From Arthrobacter sp. ATA002 (GTDB lineage: Bacteria; Actinomycetota; Actinomycetes; Actinomycetales; Micrococcaceae): DNA of 64,000 nt. The DNA is taken from NCBI RefSeq assembly GCF_026898095.1, contig NZ_CP114015.1, positions 1,922,001 through 1,986,000 on the forward strand. Direction: 5' to 3'. Positions 33,577-43,017 of this stretch are shown one piece after another; positions within the stretch are counted from its first letter, which is position 1; each line of letters opens with the position of its first letter. The translations under genes and the position numbers were made by a program. The notes under the pieces are model-generated. The model had not been told where the DNA came from. It made no database searches and saw only the letters and a list, made by a program, of their open reading frames with translations.

Positions 33577-33701
33577 TGCCAGGCTCGATCCAAGAATCGC
33601 CGGTCTCGCTGCCGCGCCGGTCTCGCGGCCTCGCTGGCCTCGCTGTCACGCCGCCCCACCGCCCGACGGCCCCGCCCACCCGCGACAGACGGACACAAAA
33701 T

Positions 33702-33729
33702 GGGCCGGACCCCCGAAAGGATCCGGCCC
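33702..33729 (-). terminator. Intrinsic terminator of ctaA
   Basis: An 8-bp stem pairs GGGCCGGA (33702-33709) with TCCGGCCC (33722-33729). On the minus strand it is followed by ATTTTGTG, a short U-rich stretch, 24 bp beyond the ctaA stop. Confidence 0.7.
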
Positions 33730-33749
33730 GCGTTATGCAGAACGAAGGA

Positions 33750-34814
33750 CTAGCGGCGTGCAGCCGTCCCGGACGCGGCAGCCTTCGGCCTTACCCGGCC
33801 GGCGGCAGCGGGACCGGCGGCCGGATCGGCACCGGGTACCCGGCGGGAGAAACCGGTGAACACCACGTGGGCGGCTGCAGCGGTCAGCAGCGAAGCGCCA
33901 AGCATGTGCAGTCCCACCAGGACGATCGGCAGGTGCAGGAAGTGCTGTACGTAGCCAATGGCTCCCTGCGCCAGGACAATGGCGGTCAGCAGCAGCAGCG
34001 ATGAGCGCAGGCGGCCGTCCGTTGCGTGTCGGTACACCAGGTAGAGCGCCACGGCCAGGGCGAAGACCAGCAGGTAGACGGGGACCACGTGGACGCGCGT
34101 CATCAGATCCGGGTCAAGGCCGTTACGGGCGGCACCGTGATCGCCTGCGTGCGGACCGGAGCCGGTCACGATGACGCCGAGCACCACGGACAGGGCGGAA
34201 AGGACGCCGAGCGCACCCAGCAGCGGGCGCAGCGTGCGGGAGGCCAGCGGGCCGTTGGTGCCCGCCAGCTGGCCGGGGGTCAGCCAGGCCCGGTTGACCA
34301 GCACCGTCGCCAGCACAATGAGGATCATGGACAGGATGAAATGGCCGCCCACAATCCAGGGGTTCAGGCCGGTCCAGACGGTGATCCCGCCCAGCAGCGC
34401 CTGCGCGGGTATGCCGGCCAGCAGGACCACCGAGAGGCTGAACAGGTCGCGCCGCTCTGCGCGGGCCTTCCACACGCTGAAGACCATGCCGAAGGCAATC
34501 GCGGCCAGCACGAAGGTGAGCAGCCGGTTACCGAATTCGATGATCCCGTGGACGCCCATTTCCGGCGTTGTGGTCAGCGAATCAGGAGTGCACATGGGCC
34601 ACTCGGGGCAGCCGAGGCCGGACGCCGTCAGCCGGACGGCACCTCCGGTGACGACGATGCCGATATTGGCGGCCAGCGACGCTATCGCCAGCCCGCGCAC
34701 AGTCTTTCGTGCGGCCGGTGCGGCAGGTGCGGCCTGAGCGGCCGGGGACGCGGGAGCGGGGGAGGAAGGTGCCGGCTTGCCGGCGGATGTTGGGGACACT
34801 GAATCTAACTCCAT
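33750..34814 (-). CDS. ctaA: Heme A synthase, COX15/CtaA family
   Basis: Oxidises the C8 methyl of heme O to form heme A for cytochrome aa3 oxidase. About 354 residues with eight hydrophobic helices. Histidine ligands lie in TPEMGVHGIIEFGNRLLTF, VVGGHFILSM-like IVGGHFILSM, DLMTRVHVVPVYLL and VLVGLHMLGASLLT. The characteristic ASGLGCPEWPMCTPDS has the loop cysteine pair found in many Gram-positive CtaA proteins. An Ala/Pro-rich tail precedes the first helix. ATG 34812-34814 overlaps the end of the ABC permease gene by ten bases, so it is coupled to it. A second Pro/Ala/Arg-rich tail ends the protein. Confidence 0.93.
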   Translation of the reverse strand: MELDSVSPTSAGKPAPSSPAPASPAAQAAPAAPAARKTVRGLAIASLAANIGIVVTGGAVRLTASGLGCPEWPMCTPDSLTTTPEMGVHGIIEFGNRLLTFVLAAIAFGMVFSVWKARAERRDLFSLSVVLLAGIPAQALLGGITVWTGLNPWIVGGHFILSMILIVLATVLVNRAWLTPGQLAGTNGPLASRTLRPLLGALGVLSALSVVLGVIVTGSGPHAGDHGAARNGLDPDLMTRVHVVPVYLLVFALAVALYLVYRHATDGRLRSSLLLLTAIVLAQGAIGYVQHFLHLPIVLVGLHMLGASLLTAAAAHVVFTGFSRRVPGADPAAGPAAAGRVRPKAAASGTAARR

Positions 34815-35547
34815 TTGAACCATCGGACGGCAGCGAGGCCGCCCAGGACTGTCCACGCCAGCAGAATCAGCATGGCGGGGATATTGAAAGCTGCATCAAT
34901 CAGTGCCGAGCGCATGGCTTCTCCCAGTGCGGCAGAGGGCAGGATCTCCACAAAAGGTTGCATGATGTCGGGCAGATTGCCGGCCGGGATGATGATGCCG
35001 CCCACCGCTGCCAACAGTATCCACAGCAGGTTGGTCACGGCCAGTGTCGCTTCCGGACGGGCGGTCCCTGCCACGAGAAGGCCCAGGGCAGTGAAGGCGG
35101 CCGCCCCGAGCAGCAGCGAGACCAGGGCCACCGGAATGCCGGTCCAGGCCGGCTGCCAGCCGAAGAACGCGGCAACAATGCTCACCACGGCCACCTGGAT
35201 GGCGAGGACGGCGACGACGGCGATTCCCTTTCCTGCGATCAGCCCGGCCTTGCCCAGCGGGGTGGTGGACAGGAAGCGCAGGACGCCGTAGCGGCGGTCG
35301 AAGCCGGTTGCGATGCCCTGGCCGGTGAAGGCGGTGGACATGGCGCACAGGGCAAGGATGCCCGGGGTCGCCATGTTCACCCGGGAGGTGCCGTAGCCGT
35401 CCAGGATGGGTGTCACGCACAGGGCGACCAGCGCCATCAGCGGCAGGAACACGGCGAGGATCAGCTGTTCGCCGTTGCGCAGCATGGTGACCGCCTCGTA
35501 GCGGCCCTGATTCAGGATGCGGACGGGCAGGAGGCGGGTGCGCTCAT
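34805..35547 (-). CDS. ABC-2 type permease (start probably frameshifted)
   Basis: Membrane half of an exporter whose ATPase is the next gene upstream. It has about six hydrophobic segments (LILAVFLPLMALVALCV; ILALCAMSTAFTGQGI; IAVVAVLAIQVAVVSIVAAFFG; and others) and ABC-2-like TTPLGKAGLIAGK. No plausible start lies in the sense frame near its first residues. An ATG at 35545-35547, overlapping the ATPase stop as ATGA, would be in frame if one base were lost at about 35537-35543; I adopt that. About 247 residues. Ends WFKWS, with ctaA starting inside it. Cargo unknown; linked by position to heme A synthesis. Confidence 0.82.
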
Positions 35548-36503
35548 CGGATTTCCCTTCCGGACAGGTCAAGGAAGACGTCCTCCAGGGACCGCGAGGC
35601 CATGTGGACCGCCGTGGGCAGCAGGTCCATCCGGGCCCACCAGGCGGCCAGCTCGGCAAGGTCGGCGGGGGTGATGGCGCCGCGCAGGGTGTAATGGCCG
35701 GACACGGGCTCGGCGGTGGCCAGGTGGGGAAGCCCGACGGCGGCCAGCTCGAGTCCCGGGACGGCGTCGAAGGTCAGCAGCCGCTGGTCGGCAAGCTCAC
35801 CGGTCTGCCTGGTCAGTTCCGCGACCGTGCCCTGCGCCACCGTCTTGCCGGCGTCGATGATGTAGACGTAATCCGCGAGTTTCTGTGCGTCGTCCATGAG
35901 ATGGGTGGTCAGGATGATGCCCAGGCCTTCGTTGCGCAGTTCCGCGATCAGGTCAAAGACGATCTGCCGGGACTGCGGATCCAGCCCGGCGCTCGGCTCG
36001 TCCAGGAACAGCACCTCCGGGCGCCCGATCAGCGCGGCCGCCATGGCCAGCCGCTGCTTCTGCCCGCCGGAGAGTCTGCGGATGTTGGAGTTCGCGAAGC
36101 TGCCGATGCCCAGCCGGGCCACCAGTTCCTCAACAGGGCGGGGATGCGCGTACATGGTGGCGATGTGATGCAGCAGGGGGACCGGGCGGGCGGACGGGGG
36201 AAGGCCGCCGTCCTGGAGCATCACTCCCACCCGGCTGCGCAGGTCGGCGCCGGCCCCGTAGGGATCCTGCCCCAGCAGCCGCACTTCGCCGCCGTTGATG
36301 GGCTGCAGTCCCTGCGCGCATTCCAGTGTCGTGGTCTTGCCGGCACCGTTGGCGCCGAGCAGGGCGGTCACCGAGCCGCGGTGCGCGGTGAAGTCCACGC
36401 CCGCCAGGACGCGGATCATTTTGCCGTCGAGACCGGTTACCGGACCGCAGTCCTTAATCAGGCCCTTTATGGTCAGGCAGGGTTCATCGTTAGGCACCGT
36501 CAT
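35544..36503 (-). CDS. ABC transporter ATP-binding protein (ABC-2 exporter)
   Basis: ATPase of 319 residues with Walker A GANGAGKTT, Q-loop LQDGGLPPS, signature LSGGQKQRLAMAAAL, Walker B EVLFLDEPSAGLDP, and switch histidine ILTTHLMDDAQ, as in DrrA/NatA-type exporters. A ~90-residue C-terminal extension ends with ASRSLEDVFLDLSGREIR, a typical end for such subunits. It forms an operon with the permease and ctaA and is divergent from sufR. In other actinobacteria an ABC-2 pair next to ctaA occurs regularly; the cargo is not established. Confidence 0.92.
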   Translation of the reverse strand: MTVPNDEPCLTIKGLIKDCGPVTGLDGKMIRVLAGVDFTAHRGSVTALLGANGAGKTTTLECAQGLQPINGGEVRLLGQDPYGAGADLRSRVGVMLQDGGLPPSARPVPLLHHIATMYAHPRPVEELVARLGIGSFANSNIRRLSGGQKQRLAMAAALIGRPEVLFLDEPSAGLDPQSRQIVFDLIAELRNEGLGIILTTHLMDDAQKLADYVYIIDAGKTVAQGTVAELTRQTGELADQRLLTFDAVPGLELAAVGLPHLATAEPVSGHYTLRGAITPADLAELAAWWARMDLLPTAVHMASRSLEDVFLDLSGREIR

Positions 36504-36641
36504 ATTCTACGTTAGGTAGTACAGATGGATGCACCCCGCCGGCCGGAGCCGAAATACCGCAGGGAGCGCGAACTGTCGGTGGGAAGCCTGTCCTTAGTGG
36601 CATGCGGGAACAGATTAGGTCATGCTTGTGTTGTGTATTCT

Positions 36642-37424
36642 ATGAGCAACTCTGAGCCGGAGGCAGTGGCCAAGCCGGCAGCAGCCCGCGAAGCGGAGGA
36701 ACGCACCCGGGACCGTGTCCTGGGCGCGGTGCTGGAGCATGGTCCGGTCAGCGCGGCGGAACTCGGTGAACGGCTGGGCTTTACCCCCGCGGCCGTCCGC
36801 CGGCACCTCGATGCGCTGTCCGGCCAGGGGCTGATCGAAATTAAGCGCGTCAGCAGTCCGTCCTCGGGTGCCGGACGCCCGGCGCGCCGCTATGTGCTGA
36901 GCGCGCAGGGTCAGGCGTACCTGGGGAACGACTACCTGGACATCGCCACCGAGGCGCTGCGCCAGCTCGGCGTGGCGGCCGGGCCGGAGGCCATCGAGAA
37001 GTTCGCCGCGGACCGCTTTGCGCGGATGGAGGAACGCTACCGTCCGGTGGTTGAAGCAGCCGGACCGGAGGTCTCCGACAAGGCGCAGGCGCTGGCGGCG
37101 GAACTGACGAAGGACGGATTCGTAGGATCCACCACCATGATCGGCACAGCCAAAAAGCCCAGCACGCTGCTGAGTGTGCAGCTGTGCCAGGGGCATTGTC
37201 CGATTCAGGGCCTCGCCAGTGCCTATACGGTCTTCTGCGACAAGGAAACCGAAGTTTTCGCCCGCCTGCTGGACGTCGATGTTCGTCGGTTGTCCACGCT
37301 TTCCCGCGGGGGGCACGTATGTACGACCCACATCCCCGTGGGTCGAACCGGGTCAGCGGCACACGTCCCCGTGCATGCCGCAGCCAACCAGTCCACATCC
37401 ATTCATCAGCAAGAAAGGCCGTGA
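36642..37424 (+). CDS. sufR: SufR, Fe-S-sensing repressor of the suf operon
   Basis: Winged helix-turn-helix regulator (about 260 residues) that represses suf genes when it holds a [4Fe-4S] cluster. N-terminal [38 protein letters not shown]. The C-terminal cluster-binding cysteines are in [23 protein letters not shown] and [12 protein letters not shown] 36642 begins MSNSEPEAV; the frame is open upstream to 36525 without sense. Its stop TGA overlaps the sufB ATG by one base, so the operon is coupled. The promoter must be in the 138-bp spacer shared with the divergent ABC exporter. Confidence 0.92.
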   Translation: MSNSEPEAVAKPAAAREAEERTRDRVLGAVLEHGPVSAAELGERLGFTPAAVRRHLDALSGQGLIEIKRVSSPSSGAGRPARRYVLSAQGQAYLGNDYLDIATEALRQLGVAAGPEAIEKFAADRFARMEERYRPVVEAAGPEVSDKAQALAAELTKDGFVGSTTMIGTAKKPSTLLSVQLCQGHCPIQGLASAYTVFCDKETEVFARLLDVDVRRLSTLSRGGHVCTTHIPVGRTGSAAHVPVHAAANQSTSIHQQERP

Positions 37425-38899
37425 TGACGGATCAAGTAACGCAGAAGTCAACGGCGCCCTCATCGGTGCCGGAGTCTGTGATTTCAGACATCCTGGAAAA
37501 AAACCCCGAACTTGAGGGCATTGGAACCTACGAGTACGGATGGGCAGACTCCGACGTCGCCGGCTCCAATGCGCGCCGCGGACTCAGCGAGGAAGTCGTC
37601 CGGGACATCTCGGCGAAGAAGAACGAACCCCAGTGGATGCTGGACCTTCGCCTGAAGGGCCTGAAGTACTTCGACCGCAAGCCGATGCCTACCTGGGGTG
37701 CAGACCTCTCCGGCATCGACTTCGACAACATCAAGTACTTTGTGCGCTCCACGGAGAAGCAGGCCAACACCTGGGAGGACCTGCCCGAGGACATCCGCAA
37801 CACGTACGAGAAGCTCGGCATCCCCGAGGCTGAGCGCGGCCGCCTGGTTTCCGGCGTCGCCGCACAGTACGAGTCCGAGGTTGTTTACCACCAGCTCCGC
37901 GAGGACCTGGAACGCCAGGGCGTCATCTTCCTGGACACCGACACCGCGCTGAAGGAACACCCGGAAATTTTCCAGGAATACTTCGGCACCGTCATTCCGG
38001 TGGGTGACAACAAGTTCGGGTCACTGAACACCGCAGTGTGGTCCGGCGGCTCCTTCGTGTATGTCCCCAAGGGCGTCCACGTGGAGATCCCGCTGCAGGC
38101 CTACTTCCGCATCAACACGGAAAACATGGGCCAGTTCGAGCGCACGCTGATCATCGCGGACGAGGATTCCTACGTCCACTACATCGAAGGCTGCACCGCA
38201 CCGATCTACACCTCGGACTCGCTGCACTCCGCCGTCGTCGAAATCATCGTGAAGAAGGGCGCCCGCGTCCGCTACACGACCATCCAGAACTGGTCCAACA
38301 ACGTGTACAACCTGGTCACCAAGCGGGCCATTGCACACGAGGGCGCCACCATGGAGTGGATCGACGGCAACATCGGGTCCAAGGTCACCATGAAGTACCC
38401 GGCCGTCTACCTGGTGGGCGAGCACGCCAAGGGTGAAACCCTGTCCATCGCGTTCGCCGGCGAAGGCCAGCACCAGGACACCGGATCCAAGATGGTCCAC
38501 ATTGCCCCGAACACCAAGAGCTCCATTATCTCCAAGTCCGTGGCCCGCGGCGGCGGCCGTGCTGCCTACCGCGGCCTGGTCCAGGTCCGTGAAGGCGCCA
38601 AGCACTCGGCCAACACCGTGCGCTGCGACGCCCTGCTGGTGGACACCATCTCCCGCTCGGACACGTACCCGTACGTGGACATCCGCGAAGATGACGTCAC
38701 CATGGGCCACGAAGCCACCGTTTCCCGCGTCAGCGAGGAGCAGCTGTTCTACCTCATGTCCCGCGGCCTTCCCGAGGACGAGGCAATGGCAATGATCGTG
38801 CGCGGCTTCATTGAGCCGATCGCGCGTGAGCTGCCGATGGAATACGCCCTTGAACTCAACCGCCTCATCGAACTCCAGATGGAAGGAGCCGTCGGTTAA
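37424..38899 (+). CDS. sufB: Fe-S cluster scaffold SufB
   Basis: Scaffold subunit of SufBCD, where Fe-S clusters are built. 491 residues, intact. Motifs: [46 protein letters not shown], the cluster-region cysteine in [10 protein letters not shown], and [25 protein letters not shown] near the C-terminus with [15 protein letters not shown] and [22 protein letters not shown]. The ATG overlaps the sufR stop and the gene's own stop overlaps sufD (TAATG). Confidence 0.96.
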   Translation: MTDQVTQKSTAPSSVPESVISDILEKNPELEGIGTYEYGWADSDVAGSNARRGLSEEVVRDISAKKNEPQWMLDLRLKGLKYFDRKPMPTWGADLSGIDFDNIKYFVRSTEKQANTWEDLPEDIRNTYEKLGIPEAERGRLVSGVAAQYESEVVYHQLREDLERQGVIFLDTDTALKEHPEIFQEYFGTVIPVGDNKFGSLNTAVWSGGSFVYVPKGVHVEIPLQAYFRINTENMGQFERTLIIADEDSYVHYIEGCTAPIYTSDSLHSAVVEIIVKKGARVRYTTIQNWSNNVYNLVTKRAIAHEGATMEWIDGNIGSKVTMKYPAVYLVGEHAKGETLSIAFAGEGQHQDTGSKMVHIAPNTKSSIISKSVARGGGRAAYRGLVQVREGAKHSANTVRCDALLVDTISRSDTYPYVDIREDDVTMGHEATVSRVSEEQLFYLMSRGLPEDEAMAMIVRGFIEPIARELPMEYALELNRLIELQMEGAVG

Positions 38900-40230
38900 T
38901 GTCGAAGCTCAACGACGTCGTCGAAACCGTGACCGAGAAGGTCAGCAACGCAGTAGGGGAAGTCAAGGCCAGGATCGGCGCGCCCTCAGGGGACAGCCGG
39001 ATCCGGATTGACGGATTCACCGAAGAGGGCGAGAACCTCTCGCCGCTGAATGAGTCCTCCGCGGTGCTCGGCGGCGACAGCAGCAAGTCCCACAGCCACG
39101 GGGCAGGTGCAGGCATTCCGGACAGCTCACGCGCCGGACGACTGACCTCATACCGCCGCGGCGACTTCGGCAAACTGACCGGACGTGAAGAAGACTGGCG
39201 GTTCACCCCGCTGAAGCGCCTTCGCGGCCTGCACACGGCTGAACTCACCGGCACCGCACCCGAGGTGGCCGTTGTGGCTCCCGACGGCGTGCTCGTGGAG
39301 AACGCGGCCCGCACCGATGCCCGGATTGGCTCCGCCGGCATCCCGGAGGACCTGGTTGCAGCCGCCGCCTGGGAAGCCTTCACCGAAGCCACCGCCGTCA
39401 CCATTCCGGCCGAAACCGTTGTGGACGGCAGCGTCACCCTGACCATGACCGGTGCCGGCAAGGACCCGGCGGCCCAGCACATCGTCATTACCGCGGAGAA
39501 GTTCTCCAAGGCAGTGGTGGTCCTGGACCACAAGGGCTCGGCAACGCTGTCCCAGAACGTGGAGATCGTCGTCGGCGACGGCGCGGAACTCACCGTGGTT
39601 TCGGTCCAGGACTGGGACGACGACGCCGTGCACGCCTCGGCGCAGTACGCGAAGATCGGCCGCGACGCGAAGTTCAAGCATGTGGTCGTAAGCCTCGGCG
39701 GCGACCTGGTGCGTGTTACCCCGTCCTCCCGCTTCACCGCGGTGGGCGGCGACGTGGAAATGTTCGGCCTGTACTACGCCGATGCCGGCCAGCACCTGGA
39801 GCAGCGGCTGTTCGTGGACCACGCGGTTCCGAACTGCAAGTCCCGCGTCATGTACAAGGGTGCCCTGCAGGGCCGCGACGCCCACACCGTCTGGGTGGGC
39901 GACGTCCTGATCCGCAAGGAAGCAGAAGGCACCGACACATACGAGGTCAACCGCAACCTGCTGCTGACCGACGGCGGCCGCGCCGACTCCGTGCCCAACC
40001 TGGAAATCGAAACCGGACTGATCGAGGGTGCCGGCCACGCCAGCGCCACCGGCCGGTTCGACGACGAGCACCTGTTCTACCTGATGGCCCGCGGCATCCC
40101 CGAGGATGTCGCCCGCCGCCTGGTGGTCCGCGGGTTCCTCAACGAGATCATCCAGCAGATCAAGGTCCCGGCACTGGAAGAGCGGCTCACCGAAGCCGTC
40201 GAGCGCGAGCTCGCACAAGTCGAGAGCTAG
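38899..40230 (+). CDS. sufD: Fe-S cluster assembly protein SufD
   Basis: Structural partner of SufB in SufBCD, needed for iron loading. 443 residues. The C-terminal beta-helix shows VVLDHKGSATLSQNVEIVVGDGAELT, RGFLNEIIQQIKVP, TASGRFDDEHLFYL-like ATGRFDDEHLFYLMARGIPEDVARRLV and MYKGALQGRDAHTVWVGDV. The first ~75 residues (SKLNDVVETVTEKVSNAVGEVKARI) are longer than in many SufD proteins and look linker-like. Coupled to sufB by TAATG; sufC starts 101 bp after its stop. Confidence 0.95.
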   Translation: MSKLNDVVETVTEKVSNAVGEVKARIGAPSGDSRIRIDGFTEEGENLSPLNESSAVLGGDSSKSHSHGAGAGIPDSSRAGRLTSYRRGDFGKLTGREEDWRFTPLKRLRGLHTAELTGTAPEVAVVAPDGVLVENAARTDARIGSAGIPEDLVAAAAWEAFTEATAVTIPAETVVDGSVTLTMTGAGKDPAAQHIVITAEKFSKAVVVLDHKGSATLSQNVEIVVGDGAELTVVSVQDWDDDAVHASAQYAKIGRDAKFKHVVVSLGGDLVRVTPSSRFTAVGGDVEMFGLYYADAGQHLEQRLFVDHAVPNCKSRVMYKGALQGRDAHTVWVGDVLIRKEAEGTDTYEVNRNLLLTDGGRADSVPNLEIETGLIEGAGHASATGRFDDEHLFYLMARGIPEDVARRLVVRGFLNEIIQQIKVPALEERLTEAVERELAQVES

Positions 40231-40331
40231 CCGGGGTTTCCCGGGAGCCGCGCGGCTCCCGGGGGATCGTTCCCACACTTTTTGAAGCTTAAATACGCAC
40301 CAGAGCGTGCAAAGGAGAAAGCGTAACTCGT

Positions 40332-41119
40332 ATGTCTACTCTTGAGATCAAGGATCTTCACGTCAGCATTGAGACCGAACAGGGTGTCAAGAAGCAGATC
40401 CTGAAGGGCGTCAGCCTGACCATCAACACCGGTGAGACCCACGCCATCATGGGCCCCAACGGCTCCGGCAAGTCGACCCTGGCCTCCACGATCGCCGGCC
40501 ACCCGCGCTACACCGTCGACAGCGGCTCCATCACGCTGGACGGCGCCGATGTCCTGGACATGAGCGTGGACGAGCGTGCCCGCGCCGGCCTGTTCCTGGC
40601 CATGCAGTACCCGGTGGAGGTTCCCGGCGTCACGATGACCAACTTCCTGCGCACCGCCAAGACCGCGCTGGACGGCGAAGCCCCTCGCTGCGCCACTGGA
40701 CCAAGGACGTCAAGTCCGCCATGAGCCAGCTGCGCATCGACGCCGACTTCGCTTCGCGCAACGTCAACGAAGGCTTCTCCGGCGGCGAGAAGAAGCGCGT
40801 GGAGATCCTGCAGCTCGAACTCTTCCACCCGAAGTTCGCCATCCTCGATGAGACGGACTCCGGTCTCGACGTCGACGCGCTGAAGGTTGTTTCCGAAGGC
40901 GTGAACCGCGAGCACGCCAAGGGCGAAATGGGTACGCTGCTGATCACCCACTACACCCGCATCCTGCGCTACATTAAGCCGGACTTCGTTCACGTGTTCG
41001 TTGACGGCCGCATTGCCGAGCAGGGCGGCCCCGAGCTGGCCGACCGCCTGGAAGAAGAAGGCTACGACCGCTTCACGGGTGCCAACGCGACGGCCGCCGG
41101 CGCGCTGAACCAGGCGTAA
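40332..41119 (+). CDS. sufC: Fe-S cluster assembly ATPase SufC (frameshifted in this sequence)
   Basis: ABC-type ATPase of SufBCD. It starts [18 protein letters not shown] and has Walker [11 protein letters not shown] near residue 38. The frame breaks at 40680-40685 (GAAGCCCC, one base lost) after ALDGEAP, then continues [19 protein letters not shown], signature [16 protein letters not shown], Walker [13 protein letters not shown], and switch histidine [10 protein letters not shown]. About 262 residues repaired, the normal SufC length. An AAGGAGAAAGC site lies upstream. It has no membrane partner, as expected. Confidence 0.95.
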
Positions 41120-41149
41120 GAACTTTCCGCAACAACTGCCAAGGAGCAG

Positions 41150-41482
41150 ATGATGAGTGAGCCGAATCTGGCCCAGACCTCCCTTGAGGATGTCGAAGAG
41201 GCACTGAAGGACGTTATCGACCCCGAACTGGGTGTCAACGTTGTTGACCTTGGTCTGCTCTACGGACTGCGGTACGCCGAGGACGGCGCCCTGCTGATCG
41301 ACATGACGCTGACCACCGCCGCCTGCCCGCTGACCGATGTGCTCGAGGAGCAGGTTGGCCAGGCGCTGGACGGCGTCGTGGATGACTGGCGCCTGAGCTG
41401 GGTCTGGATGCCGCCGTGGGGTCCGGAAAAGATCACCGACGACGGCCGCGACCAGATGCGCGCGCTGGGATTTAATATCTAA
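41150..41482 (+). CDS. sufT: SufT/DUF59 metal-sulfur cluster assembly factor
   Basis: A 110-residue MIP18/DUF59-type protein that helps Fe-S cluster maturation or delivery. It has VEEALKDVIDPELGVNVVDLGLLYGL, the family's DPE motif, LTTAACPLTDVLEEQV with the conserved cysteine, and MPPWGPEKITDDGRDQMRALGF. It is the last suf gene, with a strong terminator 15 bp after its stop; sufS and sufU are not found between sufC and it. Confidence 0.92.
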   Translation: MMSEPNLAQTSLEDVEEALKDVIDPELGVNVVDLGLLYGLRYAEDGALLIDMTLTTAACPLTDVLEEQVGQALDGVVDDWRLSWVWMPPWGPEKITDDGRDQMRALGFNI

Positions 41483-41496
41483 CGCAGCAGGCTGAC

Positions 41497-41544
41497 AAGG
41501 GCAGGGCCGCTTCCCCGGTTACGGGGAGCGGCCCTGCCCTTTTT
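41497..41544 (+). terminator. Intrinsic terminator of the suf operon
   Basis: A ~20-bp stem with one bulged T: 41497-41517 pairs with 41522-41541 around GTTA. AAGGGCAGGGCCGC pairs with GCGGCCCTGCCCTT, followed by five T's (41540-41544). A strong terminator that also separates the convergent biotin-transport operon. Confidence 0.9.
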
Positions 41545-41607
41545 GCCGAAAAGAAGGCCGCCGGAGGTGCACGCACAGTGCGGACCGCAGGGAAACGGCG
41601 CCGGGGC

Positions 41608-42267
41608 TTAGGGGTTAACCTGTCCAGGTCCAGGTCCAGGTCCGGGGCTGCCCGCGGCCTCACCGATCCCGCGCGCCGCCAGGGCGTCGCCGGTCTGCTG
41701 GGCGTAGGCCACGGCCCGGATCACGACCGGAACCGTCAGCGCCCGCGGATTCCGTTCCAGGCCGCGGGCCATCGCCGAGTGGCGCACCTCCTGCGCAGAG
41801 TCGAGCAGGAACGGAATGCTGCGCATCATCAGGGCCAGAGTCAGCCCAAACCGCTCGGGGTCGGCACCGAGGAACCGGAGCGGCCGGGCCAGGGCCACCA
41901 GTCCGTCCAGCAGCTCCTGCGGGGGTGTGGTCAGTATCAGCAGCCGGGCAGCGGCCACGCAGGCCACGATGTTCCCGACCACCAGGAGTGCGGCGGCCGG
42001 GCCGTTGGACCAGGCCTGAAACGCTCCCAGCAGCAGCAGGACCGGCCACATCACCTTCAGGGGCCGCCAGGATTCCTGAAGCAGCCGCGCCGCGGCATAC
42101 ATTCCAAGGATGAGGATCAGTGCTGTGCCCAGCAGCGGGAGCGAACGCAGAATAAGCAGCGTCAGGGACAGCACGACGACGGTGGCGGCCTTGACGCCCA
42201 GCGGTACCCGGTGGATGGGGGAACCACCTGGGCGGTAGGCGCCCAGCAGGTCCGCGGAACCCCTCAT
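41608..42267 (-). CDS. bioN: Biotin ECF transporter transmembrane protein (EcfT/BioN)
   Basis: Membrane T-component of an energy-coupling-factor importer, 219 residues with five hydrophobic segments. The coupling helix region has SAMARGLERNPRALT, a short Ala-Arg-Gly motif that contacts the ATPases, as in CbiQ/BioN. A proline/glycine-rich end (PGPGPGPG) follows. It starts at ATG 42267, eleven bases past the ATPase stop. With the ATPase and BioY next door it makes a complete BioMNY-type biotin importer. Confidence 0.88.
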   Translation of the reverse strand: MRGSADLLGAYRPGGSPIHRVPLGVKAATVVVLSLTLLILRSLPLLGTALILILGMYAAARLLQESWRPLKVMWPVLLLLGAFQAWSNGPAAALLVVGNIVACVAAARLLILTTPPQELLDGLVALARPLRFLGADPERFGLTLALMMRSIPFLLDSAQEVRHSAMARGLERNPRALTVPVVIRAVAYAQQTGDALAARGIGEAAGSPGPGPGPGQVNP

Positions 42268-42277
42268 GACCGGTCCC

Positions 42278-43017
42278 TCATGACCGGCCTTTCACAGCCT
42301 GTGTGCCTGCCGGCGCCAGGGCCAGCGCCCGGTAAGCTGCCAGCGCGGCATCCGGTGCGCCGTCGAACACGATGCCCTCGTCCTCCACGACCAGGACCCG
42401 GCCGGCGTCCCCGGCGAAATCCAAGTCGTGCGTGGTGTAGATGATCTGCTGCGGGAGCTCCCGAAAGATGCTCCGCAGCCGTGCGGTGTTGCGCAGGTCC
42501 AGCAGGGTGCTGGGTTCATCGGCCACCAGGACGTCCGGCTGGACGGCCAGCACGGAGGCCAGCGCCATCAGCTGGCGCTCCCCGCCGGAAAGGTCGTAAA
42601 TGCTGCGGTCGGCCAGGTGCAACAGGCCAAGGTCCGCCAGCCGCGCCTCCGCGGAGGCGCGGCGCTCCGGGCGGCTGCGGATGGTCGCGCGGAGGGAGAG
42701 CTCGACGTCGTCCCGGCCGGTGGGCATGACCAGCTGGGAAAGCGGATCGGTAAAGACGAAGCCCACGCGGCGCCGCACCCGGCTGCCGCGGGACACGGTG
42801 TCCAGCCCGTCCACGGTCACGGTTCCGGTATCCGGTGCCAGCAGTCCGTTGAGCAGCTTCAGGAGGGTGGATTTGCCCGACCCGTTGGCGCCGATCACCG
42901 CAATCCGCGCTTCATTGAGTTCCAGGGTTAACGGACGCAGGATCGGCTCAGCGGCGGCGGGGGACGACGGGCCGGGGAGCGGAGCACCGACACATCCTGC
43001 AGGCATATTCGGACCAT
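42278..43017 (-). CDS. bioM: Biotin ECF transporter ATPase (EcfA/BioM), start frameshifted
   Basis: ATPase of the ECF importer: Walker A GANGSGKST, signature LSGGERQLMALASVL, Walker B VLVADEPSTLLD, switch histidine IIYTTHDLDFAG. Sense N-terminus would be MVRICLQDVSV from the ATG at 43015-43017, which overlaps the bioY stop (TGATG). One lost base between about 42957 and 42990 separates that start from the rest (EPILRPLTLELNEARIAV). About 247 residues. Order bioY-bioM-bioN with tight coupling. Confidence 0.85.

Larger units (their letters stand above)
33035..33749. other. Repeat-rich spacer between convergent ctaB and ctaA
   Basis: About 715 bp between two convergent genes with no credible gene. 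It holds a degenerate tandem repeat (33046-33129), an 89-bp palindromic element in two copies with 31-bp tandem units (33204-33576), and the ctaA terminator (33702-33729). Open frames there only translate the repeats. Confidence 0.8.

Noticed and set aside
33283-33679. Repeated Arg/His/Gly peptides in open frames of the ctaB-ctaA spacer
   Set aside because: They are translations of the 31-bp tandem repeat, lack start signals and have no conserved partner.
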